Source: Istiophorus platypterus
Lineage: Eukaryota > Chordata > Actinopteri > Istiophoriformes > Istiophoridae
NCBI GenBank assembly: GCA_016859345.1
Contig: CM029118.1
Location: forward strand, 32,677,501-32,741,500
DNA: 64,000 nt
Reading direction: 5' to 3'
In this document: in pieces, positions 25,431-37,400 of the stretch
Layout of the letters: the number at the start of each line of letters is the position of its first letter
How positions within the stretch are numbered: position 1 is the stretch's first letter
Position numbers and translations under genes: made by a program
The notes under the pieces: model-generated
What the model saw: the letters and a program-made list of their open reading frames with translations, nothing else
What the model was told of the DNA's origin: nothing
Databases searched by the model: none

Positions 25431-28400
25431 ATCTGTGAGAATGTGAGAGTGTGAGTGAATGAGTGTCAGAGAGAGAGAAAGAGAAAGAGAGAGAGAGAGA
25501 GTAAGAGAGAGAGACAGAGAGAGAGAATAAGAGAGAGAGAGAGAGAGAGAGAGAGCAAAATTTTACCTCAATGTTGAGCAGCCATGTCTGCAAGCTGGCC
25601 ACAGCCTCCTCTCCCAGTGCCAGGTTCCAGATGACCACATACAGGGCCTTATCAGTGAAGAAACACTGGTTCACTGTGGACATGCTGGCTTGACCACCAA
25701 TGTCCCACACGTTGAAAGCCACTGAGTCCTTCTGTGTGTACCAAGATGAGAGCCAAGTCAGTTCTAAAGACGGGGCTGGATAGCAAATATGTAATGGGTC
25801 AGCTACAAAAAAGTCTGAGGTGACTCAGTTTTTTGAAAAAATATGAAAAAGTCATTATTAAAGATCCACTACCTGATTTTGTTATAGTTTCCATCAGACA
25901 AATCCCTGAAATCTCACTGTGAATATTTTTTTAATTGCTTTGTGATGAGTTAGAAATCCCTATAAAATCATTCACAATGTGTTACATGGATTATCCAGAG
26001 AAACAGGGACACCGTTTCTGCAAGAAGCTTTTTCTGTTGATTTCTTTAATGTAATTTTACAATGCTGCAAACATCACAAATAAAACTCCTTCCACTCTGT
26101 CCTTTTTCTCCAATCTGTCTCACACCTGAAAACCTGGATATGTAAAACCAAAACTATATGACTGGAGAGACACCACTAGAGGGAATCTGTATACACACAC
26201 ACACTCACACTCACACTCACACACACACACACAGTATTTGGAAAGTGACACAATTTTTGCAATTTTTCCTCACAACCTCAACGGATTTCATGAACGAATC
26301 AAGATGTGATTGAAGCGTAGACTTTAAGCTATTATTGAAGAAGTTTAACAGAAATATCACATTAACCATTTAGGAATTACAGACATTTTTATACATAGTC
26401 TCTGATTTTCAGGGGCACAGAAATAATTCGACAAACTAACATAATTAAAAATATAAGGATTATCTTTAATAATTTGATGAAAATCCTTTGCAGTCAATAA
26501 CTGTCTGAGATCTGGAACTCATGGACATCACCAAATGCTGAGAGTTCTCCCTTGAAATGTTTAGCTGGGCCTTTATTTCAGCTGCCTTCAGTTGCTGCCT
26601 GTTGGTGGGTCTTTCTGCTCCCAGTTTTTTTCTTCAGTAAGTTAAAAATATGTTAAGTTGGGTTGAGGTCAGTTGACGGACTTGACCTTTGAAGGATATT
26701 ATGTTTCTTTGCCTTGAGAAACTCTTCGGATGCTTTCAAAATATGGTTCGATCTGCACCGTGAAGCACTATCCTATCAGTTTTACAGCATATGGCTGAGT
26801 CCGAGCAGACAGTATCTACACTTCAGAATTCTTCGTGCTGCTTCTATCAGCAGTCAGATCATCAATAAAGACCTCCATTATGTCTACCAGATGATGTGGT
26901 GGCTTTCAATTATGAGCTGTTCCTCTCCTTTTCAAAGAAATCTTGTTCCAGAACTGGGCAGGCTTTTTAGATGTTTAAGGGCAAAGTCTAATATGGCCTG
27001 TCTGTTCTTTAGTGGTACCTATGGTTTGCATCTTGTGGTAAGCTCTCCATTTACTCATGAAGGTGTCTCTTGATTGTAGACTGTGACAATGATACACTTT
27101 CCTCCTTGAGAGTGATGCAGAAACTTTGAGGGCAAATCAACAGTTTGGTACATTCTTAAAAAGAAGGAAAGCACTGGCGAGCTCAGCAACATCAAAAGGC
27201 CTGGAACACCATGGAAGAAAACTAAAGTGGATGATCGTAGAATTCTTTCCATGGTGAAGAAAAACCCTTCACTACATCTAGTCAGGTCAAGAATACTCTC
27301 CAGGAGGTAGGTGTATCATTATCAAAGGCTCTTTTCATCCTTGGCATTAACATCCCTCTTGGATGATAGGTTTAAGTACAAGTTTGAATACAACCAAGAT
27401 GTATGGAGGATGCATTGAGATTTGATTGCTCAGACCACATTCAGAGTTTGCATGGGCTGCATATTGCTACATTCTTTTAGCATTGTGTACATAAATGTAT
27501 CCTGGTCCAAAATGAACTCAACTGACATCCTCTGTGTAAGCAGATGTACGTAGTCTTCACCAACAAATTCATGTCTTACAAATCGTATATAAGCTCCCTT
27601 TGTCTACATCAAACACTTGGGGCACAGAAAAGGGCACAGAGATATATTACGTTTGTGTCAAACATCTTGGGTGGTTTGGTTTGTCTAGAACATACCAAGG
27701 AATAGACCCAATATAATTTGTTCTGATCTCTTCTTCTTCTTGGAAAGTATTCGAAGTGCATTGCTGCTGGTTAAAAAACAACACATTTGGTCTTTGAAAA
27801 CAGAAATGATGTATGTGTTTGCATATAGACTGGGGATGTGAGATCCAATCAAATGAACAAGGCCAAAGTCTACCATCAAGAGACGCCTTCGTGAATAAAT
27901 ACAGAGGGTTTACCACAAGGCACAAATCACTGATAACACTCAAAAATAGAAAAGCCCTATTCGACTTTCTCTGAAACCCTCTGAAAAATCCTGCCAGATT
28001 CTGGAACAAGATTCTTTCGAAAGATCAAAACAAGATGAACTTGTATCAGAATGATGGAAGAGAAGAATATAGAGAAGGAAAGCCACGCTCATGATCCAAA
28101 GCCAACACATCATTTGTCAAACATGGTGGGGGCAGTGGGCATAACATGGGCATGTATGGCTGCCAATGGAACTGGGTCACTGGTGTTTATTGATGATGTG
28201 ACTGCTGATAGAAGCAGCAGGATGAATTCTGAAGTGTGCGGGTCTATATTATCTGCTCAAATTCAGCCAAATGTAGCAAAACTAATAGGATGTCGCTTCA
28301 CAGTACAGATGCATAAGGACCCAAAACAAACTGTGAAAGTAACCCAAGAACTCAACGCAAAGAAATGTAATATTCTTCAAAGGCCAAGTAGGTCACCTGA

Positions 28401-31400
28401 CCTCAAACCAAACTGAGCATGCTTTTCACTTACTGAAGACAGAACTGAGGGCAGAATGACCCACAAACAAGCAGTAAATGAAGGCAGCTGCAGTAAAGGC
28501 CTGGCAAAAAATCTCAAGGGAGAAAACTCGGCATTTGGTGATGTCCATGGGTTCCAGACCTCAGACAGTCATTGACTGCCAAAGATTTTCATCCAATTGT
28601 CAAAACTGATCCTTCTATTTATAAATAATGTTTAGAATTATTTATAATTATTTATAGTTATATTAGTTTTGAACCTGTGAAAATTGAAGAACTATGTAGT
28701 AAAACGTCAAGGAATTACAAAGTTGACCAAAGTGGTTGATCAATCAACCGTCCAACTGACTGACAGACAGACCAATATTGCCATCCTCAGAGCCATGCTG
28801 CTAACATGACTAAAAATCCCGTTGCTGTGATTTTTGCCAAAATGACAAAAGGGAGGATTTGTTGTGATTTTTCTTGAAAATGCCCTCAGTACTGTTCAGT
28901 CTATTTTATTTCTGAACTACAATACCACAGATATCAAAAGGCTAATTAAATTAACATAAATTCAGATTACTGGTTTCAAACTAGATTTAAAAATGGAATT
29001 CTACAGAGAGTCTAAACACAATAAAGTTCCCTTTTCTGTGGTATGGTTAAATGTTCAGGGCATGAGGCATGTATGTATGTATGTGTGTGTGTGTACATAG
29101 AATGTAAAGTATATAGATGTGTTATCTTTGTTTTTCTCACGCTGTTTTTGCCACTGTTGGGTTTGTCCAGCTCCCAGGTGGAGGTGGAGATGCTGCATTC
29201 TGCTGAGGTGAAGGTGGATGCCCTGCCAGTCAGTAAAGCCTCCAAAAGGGCCGTTTTCCCTTGCCTCGGTGGACCAATCAGAAGCATCTTCAACAGTTTA
29301 CAAGGCTCTGCCTTTCGAAGGTGTGCCCGGAGGAAAGCCAGGACAGATGCAGGACCTGACAAACCAGAGAGGTCAAAATATGATTTAGATTTTCAGTAAC
29401 AGAGAAACTAAACAGGTTCCATATTTAGAACAAACCAAATACATAGTTACATATAGTCAAGGACTATACATAAGTTCTTTTTTCATATATTTGTACATCA
29501 CTTTAGCATTTCAATCTTATACTTGATTTATATTTTTACTCCACGTGTCAGAGAAAAATATCAAATTTTCACTATGTATAATAATATATCTGAACGCTGT
29601 AATGACTTGTTACTTTTAGATCTTATATGTAATATATTATATATATGTAATGTCACAAATTTTAAAGATTAAATTGCCCAACAGTCTATAAAGTAAAAAA
29701 CAGTTTAAGAAACTGTCCAGTCAGACTATCAGACAGATAGGAAAGAAATCGACCAGATTAGTTACACATACATGTATTTGGAGGAGAAAATGAAGGTGAA
29801 AAAATGATTACCCAGATGGTCAGTTTTAAAATATCCTTCACAGTTTGTAGATCCACTTCCTAAATCAACTCTAACCTAATGTACTTAATGTAGTTCAGCA
29901 CACAATTGCCTTGTACAGAGAGGGATTATCAGAAACTTCAGCTGTTTTCATTTTCAGTCTGACCTCTAAATAAATTGCTTTACATAATCTGGTTTGAGCT
30001 TCTTCATTTGTTTCTTACTTTGTTTGACTGCTTTTTAGGGATGTCACCATGCGCTAAGATCTCAGCTGTTATCCTTCGAGAGTAAAATTCTATCATTACT
30101 AATAGAAATTATAGCCTGAGCTATAAAAGTAAAGCCCTGGATGAAAACTGTAAACTATGCCTATCGGCCACAACATTAATATCAATTACCCATTTTAATG
30201 TTTTGGCTGTTCAGTGTAGTATTCCTTTAAAGGATGGGTCCACAGTTTTTCTAAGTCTAGCTTAAAACAACAGTCAGGTGCCCATATGAACATTGAAATA
30301 GTGTTTGTTTGCTGTAAACATCCCTCTTGTTTAAAATGACCCTTAAGAGGCCCTTTGTTAATAAGCTTACAATGTAAGTGGTGGGGAACAAAATCCACTG
30401 TCCTTATTTTGGGCATAAAAGTAAAGCTAAAGGTTTATCTGAACTTAATATGAGGCTTCAACGGTCTGGTTTACTCAAATCCTATTAAAGAGCCTGGAGC
30501 ATTTTATTGACATTAAAGGACCTGCTCTTAGCTGGTTTAAGTCCTACTTATCAGATCGATTTCAATTCCTGCACATTAACAATGAATCCTACTCAAAAGT
30601 TAGTCACGGAGTTCCACAAGGTTCAGTGCTTGGACCAGTTCTATTCATCATATATATGCTTCCCTTAGGCAATATTATCAGGAAACATTCCTTGAACTTC
30701 CATTGTTATGCAGATGACATCCAATTGTACCTATCCATGAAGCCCAACGAAACTAATCAGTCAACTAAACTTCAAGCATGTCTTAGGGATATAAAGATCT
30801 GGATGACCAGGAACTTCCTACTATTGAACTCAGATAAAACTGAAGTTACTGTGCTTGGCCTGCAACACCTCAGAAACACATTATCTAATGACATGTTTAG
30901 TCTAGATGGCATTGCTCTGGCCTCTGGAACCACTACTAGGAATCGGAGTTGTCTTCGATCAGGACATTTGCTTTAACTCCCACATAAAACAAACTTCAAG
31001 GATTGTCTTTTTCACCTTTGTAATATTGCAAAAATCAGGCACATCCTTTCACAAAATGACACAGAAAACCTATTACATGCTTTTGTTACTTCTAGGCTTG
31101 ATTATTGCTACTCCCTATTATCAGGCTGTCCCAATAAAACTTTAAATACTCTCCAGCTGATTCGGAATGCTGCTGCAAGAGTATTGACAAGAACCAGAAT
31201 AAGAGATCATATATCTCCTGTGCTAGCTTCTCTGCATTTGCTCCCTGTGAAATCCAGAATACAATTTAAAATCCTCTGCCTCACTTACAAAGCCCTTAAT
31301 GGCCAGACACTATCCTATCTTAAAGAGCTCATAGTACCTTACTATCCCACGAGAGCGCTTCGCTCCCAGAATGCAGGCCTACTAGTGGTTCCTAGAGTCT

Positions 31401-34400
31401 CCACAAGCACAATTAAGGGCAGAGCTTTCAGCTATAAGGCTCCTCTACTGTGGAACCATCTTCCAGTTTGGGTCTGGGAGGCAGACATCCTCTCCATATT
31501 TGAGAGTCGGCTTATATCCTTCCTCTTTGATATAGCTTATGGTTAGAACTGGTTCGGCATTAGCTCGAGCCATCCCCTCATTACGGTGCTACAGGCCTAG
31601 ACTACCAGGGGACTTCCCATGATGCACCAAGCTTCCCTTTCCACTGCCTCCTCCTCTCTCCCTGTGCACATTAACACCTCAAAAATGCTTGTTACTAAAT
31701 GTCCTCCCTCTTTCTCACAGTTTTGTGCTTTCTTGTCTCTCTCCTCACTCCTTTCATCACTTTCTGCAGGTTTTTCTGATGCTCCTGAGTCTGGATCCAT
31801 GGCTGCAGACCATCTACTGCCCCATGAGCCTGATCAACACCAACTGACCTAATTATTATGTTTACTAGTGACCATTTCATTTAGTTCTATTAGTAATATT
31901 ATTAGCCCTGTCAGTATAATTATAGTACATATGGCTATTAGTCCCTTCATTGTGCTATGCTCTCTCTCCTCCCTCCTGCCCCCTTACTCTCCCTCCCTGT
32001 TCAATCTTTCTACCTGTTAAAAGGGAGTTTTTCGTTGCCACTGTCGCCAAGTGCTTGCTCATGGGGGAAATGTTGGGTCTCTATAAATATTAACGATAAA
32101 GAGTCTGGTCTGGACCTACTCTATATGACAAGTGCCCTGAGATAACATCTGTTATGATATGGCACTATATAAATAAAGTTTAATTGAATTGAATTGGTTT
32201 AGACAAATCAATTCTTTATCTTTCAGTTACAGTTTCATTAATAAGAAAGTACTTCTTTGTGTTACTCTTCCTCCACCGTAGCTAAGCCTGGAAACACTGA
32301 GCATGGAAACACAATATATTTTTGTCCAGAATAAGGAGTATGCAAAAATGTCCTCTATCACTTACACTGGAAGCCTCTTTGGGAAGGTATCTCTCAATGG
32401 CCTTTATGAAAAGTATGAATGATAGAAGTAACCAGAAAGAGTTCCAATGTGCATATGCACACTTCCTAATTATTTTGGGAAAGACTTGAAAAACTGTGAA
32501 CCTATCCTATAAGAACTATAACTTTAAGCAAACATTTCTTCAATCTTTTTATTCAGCTAAGCTTCCTTTTAAAAAGTCAACAGAAGGTGTCTTTAAAAAG
32601 AAGTACCTTCTTTGCGTAATTCCTGGGGAACATTATTAATGTTGAGGTCTTCGATGTCCAGCTGCCACAGATTGGAGAGCTGACCAAGCTCTACTGGAAG
32701 CTCCCGGATCCCAGGATTACTGTTCCCAGGGCAGGTGAGACAACATAGGTCAATGATTGGCATTAAAGGCCAGACATTCAAAGTTATTTCACCATCCAAA
32801 TGACAGTTTCAGTTTTGAATAACTTAACAAGTTAAATTATTTCTAATCATGGACTTTCACTGAAAGTGCTTTTCAATCATCCCTAAACCCTGTTATAAGA
32901 AACATACATATGATGCCAGAGTTGTTTTGGCAGCATCAGGACATGAGGATCCATGACTTCCCAAACAATGAAATCATTTTGCGGAGTGTGTGACTGCAAA
33001 GGAATTTTCTGTTTGTATAAAACAGCTGCACACAGCTGTAACAGGAGCCTGACAGCATACTGAGCAGTGGTTCCCACTGACTAAGGTGACTTCTGTGGCA
33101 AACCCAAGTAGACTTGCAATTTTTTTTATCTAATTATTTTTCCTTTCAAAAAAAAAACGAACTTTTAACATTTTCTTTTTATTGATATTTAATGTTAGAA
33201 AGTGTTCTTAAGTGTAAAAAAACAAAGACAAAAAGACAATGTATGATTTGACAAGGTTCTGACCCTTGCAACAGATTTTACAGAGAAAAGATGACAGTTA
33301 TTGTATTCAACTGAAAATCACGATGGTGATTGATTTTAATTAGTTCTACCCATCTAAATTCAATACTATATATGGGAATACAGGATTTGTTATTGTCTTA
33401 TAAACAGTGCAGGGACTGAAAATTAGCACACTGCCAATACAGAGGAAAATTTGTTAAATTAAAGATGTATTTCATTAAAAATGAAAAAAGGCAAAATTAA
33501 ACCTCAGTTCCTTGCCAAATAGGTGGCACCAGAAGCTGAATGAGATAATAAGAGATAAAAAGAATCAGTTACAGATTTTAAATGGTCTGGATTTGAAAAA
33601 AAACAAAAAAATGCCATGTCAAATTGAGCTTACAAGTAACTGCTGAGCTTAAATTAAGAAATCTCTGAATATCTGCAGAATGTTGGTGAATATGGCCCCT
33701 GGTTTCTGCTACATTGAATCTTGGCAACTGTATGGGAAAATTTTTTTGCACCAGGAAATTGTTTCGTTTTGCATTTTTATCTTTAGCATTGAGAGAGACA
33801 AGAGTGCTCCCTACAGAAAAATCCGACTAACTGCACTAACCTCCCAGACTATCGTCATTAACAGAAGAGTTTAAAAAACACAGATCCAGGGCTTGTAGCT
33901 TGAAAAACATTACACCAGTATTATCATTGTGACAGAGGAATGACTACTAGTAGCAGCATGCAGGTGAGGGTTGGCACTGAGAAAGAGGAACTTACTTGGA
34001 GAGGTAAAGCTCAGTGAGGCTGTGCAGACCACAGACTGATTGGGGAACACACTCCAGTTGGTTTTCATTCAAGTAGAGCACTTCCAGTGAATCCCGCAGA
34101 ATCCCTGGAAACTCTATTGGGCACACTACCAAAACAGAGCCATGCAGAGGGTCAAAGCATGTATGCCCAAACACACACAGCAAGTGGATAGTATATTAGC
34201 ATGAAACTGATCCTTGACCTGGGTTTTAGGGTCATGTTTAGACTTTGTGCCAAACTTTTCCAAAGAGACAGAACAAGTAAGCAGCTATTCCACAGAATTT
34301 GCTTCTTGGCAAGATGCAAATTCTCTTGAACATTTTGTGATACTAATAAAAAATAAAATACTATATTTCACAATAACAGTTTTTGATTTAACTGCATGCT

Positions 34401-37400
34401 TTCCATTTTATCAGAAATGAATAATACTGATCACCCAATGCTGGATTTACTGGGCATTAATAAGTCCCAGTAGGATCTTGTGACTGTTCAGTAAAGTCAG
34501 CAATAAGCACAATATGTAACTAGATGCAGCGGTGTGACAGTTATCTTTGCCATTGTAAATATTTTTGCATGGTAGTGTTAGAGTTTACTATGTTGTAAGG
34601 TAAAAAGCAGATAATACTTCATGTGCTTCATACTTCATGTTCTTGCACAACATAAAGAATTTGTAAAAGATTAGTAGCTCCAAAAAAATTGTAAACTATA
34701 AAGAAATGAGAAATTCTGCATGCTGTCAGTTACTTGCTCTCACATTTGAATGTGAAAACTCCAACATCCATGCAAATTAAGCACAATGATGACTTTCTAA
34801 ATATATACAATTATAAATACATAAACAATATAGACAATGATTGAAAACTACAACACTAATGATAACAAAAAAAATACATAATGAAGAGCTTGTAAAAATA
34901 GGTACTGATTTGCATAGACATGAAAAAACAATGAAAATAGGCAAAGGTCTAAAAATGTTAATATATCAAAAAGCGTATTGCAATAGTCAAAATATAAAAG
35001 GCACAAGATAAATATCATTGTAGAATGATCAATCTTAAAGAGGGTGAAGCTAAAATAGCATGATGTTGTACAGACAGTTTATGTTAATTGCTGAAATCAA
35101 AAGATCTTACCAACTGAGGGACTGAATAACAGGTTGGCAGGAACAATAATATTTTACCCTATAGTCCTGATATCATCTCCAAAGTCCACATTATTAGTAA
35201 AAAGGAGGGACATTGCAATCACATCTGTATGTCTACTTGTAATAACAGGTTCACATTATTTCCATGTATGTAAAGCAGAACTACCCGGATCTGGTTCCCT
35301 CCTGTTCCATGTAGTTAGGAATGTTAACCTCCTGGATTTGGGCCCTTCCTCTGTTCTAAAAGACAAAGTTTGAAATACAGTAAGCCCACTAATGTCAAGT
35401 ACAATAGCAATAAGAAGAAATGACAGCCCTTATCTGCTAAATGTGGAGACAGTATATTATATGGGTTTTATCTTAATTTGACTGAGTTGTCTAGAAATGT
35501 CTATAAATGAGCCAGTATTCCTGACAAACAACAGAACAAGTCTTAAACACGACAGACAAGAACTCTTTAAGCTTAGTATGATCAAATAAATAAAATAATC
35601 AAGCACTTTATGAGGAACACTTCTAAACCAGCTTAATCATGTAATTATCCAATCAGCCAATAAAGTGGCAGCAATGAAATGCACCTGGTCCCCTTAATAG
35701 CAATCAATCAAGGTTTGAATGTCACTGTATTGTCGGTGACCATGTGCTTCCCTTTATGGCCCCAGTTTACTATCTTCTTATGGCTACTTCCAGAATGATA
35801 ATGATCCATGTCTCAAGGAAAAAAGTCATTTTAAACTAGTTTAATAAACATCAAAAGAAGTTCAGTGAACTTCATTGGCCTCCCGGGCCACAAGATCTGA
35901 ATCCAGTGGAACATCTCTGGGATGCAGTAGAAAAGGATATGTGCAGCATAAATGTGCAGCTGAAAAATCTGCAGAAAATATGTGATGCAGTCATATCAGC
36001 ATGGGCAAAAACTGAAAAGAAATGTTTACATTGTCTCATGGAATCCATGCCTTGAACAACTGGGCTTTTGTGAGAGCAAAGGGAGGAACTACCCAGCATT
36101 AGTAAAGTGTTCCTAATAAAGTGCTTTTGCTTAATTTTCTTTCTTTGAGCAAAAAGCACTGTACAAAACAATCATGTAGCAGCTTCTCACTTTTAACTGG
36201 TCCTGCTTTTGCTGGTTTAAATGACGAATGTGTTAATGTTGCAACCTGCCCAAAGGCCAAAATGAAACTTTTGATATTGTCTATTAGTTAATGCTCTAAT
36301 AATCTGCTAAAGCACAAATGGTGTCTGTATTCAACAAAAGATTGTTTATTAGAGAAAGAAGCCCCCCTCAGTAACATCACTTTACAAACTCAAGTGCACT
36401 GTGTTTTTGCAAATCAACAAGACTGACACCAGTTGATTGAGTCACATCAGTTTCAGTAGTCAGAATCTGCAGATAAATCTTTGTACATATGGTATTGATA
36501 TTTTAAACTGATTTGCTTAAATATTCCTTTCCAGAGCCTTCAATATTTGGATCAGGTAGTAAGTGAAATATAAGGTGAGCAAAGTCATTAGGCTCCAGCT
36601 GTCTATCCAATGTGTACATAATCAACATTTCATATCTTCTGCAGCATATGTAATCTTCAGATTGTTTCTACAAGGTTTGAAAAAATAATAAGGATAAAGC
36701 TTAAAATTTTAGTGTTTATGTGTAGACATCCAAAAAAGGTGATCACAGATCTAAACCAACTCATTGAGTTTACCAAAAATACTGAAAGCTTAACTTATTT
36801 AGATTTGGTAGGGTAGTCAAAATAAATCAGTGTCAATAAGCTGATTTGATAGTAGATTCAGATTCTATAAATGTTATCAAACCACAAACCTAAACTAGAC
36901 TGCATCTGTTTTTAACTAAAAGAAAAACAATTAAAAAAAAAGTATTATCACTATGTTTCTTCAAAGCTGACAGATTGACACACACTGTGATATGCATTAA
37001 AACTGCACAAGGTTCTTTACGTGCGGTGTTTATTGAACTCCATATCGTTGTTCAGTGACAGCTGACAGAGTATACACACACACAAGGAAGTAAGTATGTA
37101 TGTTTATGGACCTACTTTCCAAGCTGGTTCCTGGAAAGATCAAGTGTCCTGAGCTGAGAGCACTTCCACTTACTGGGGGCTGGGAGTGTAGCAATATGAT
37201 TCCCACACAGTCTCAGTGAGACTAGAGCCTGATGAGAAAAGAGGTGAGATACTGTAAACCACAAATCTGCATTTTCCTTGCAAGGACACACAATTGGCTG
37301 ACTGTATCATGAGTCAGCTTTCCTGTGAAGTTTGTGTATGTGAGCCCCAAGAATATCCTTGTGTTCACTGTATTTTGCTGTCTCTGGTGAGTCAAGCTAA

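Noticed and set aside
28051..28416. 121-codon plus-strand frame that looks like a protein gene
   Set aside because: It is the broken catalytic part of a Tc1 transposase, without start, N-terminus or intact C-terminus.
29043..29399. Plus-strand 118-codon frame
   Set aside because: Antisense shadow of lrrk1 exon 14.
30626..31546. Several long plus-strand frames with reverse-transcriptase similarity
   Set aside because: Frameshifted pieces of one truncated LINE and not a host gene.
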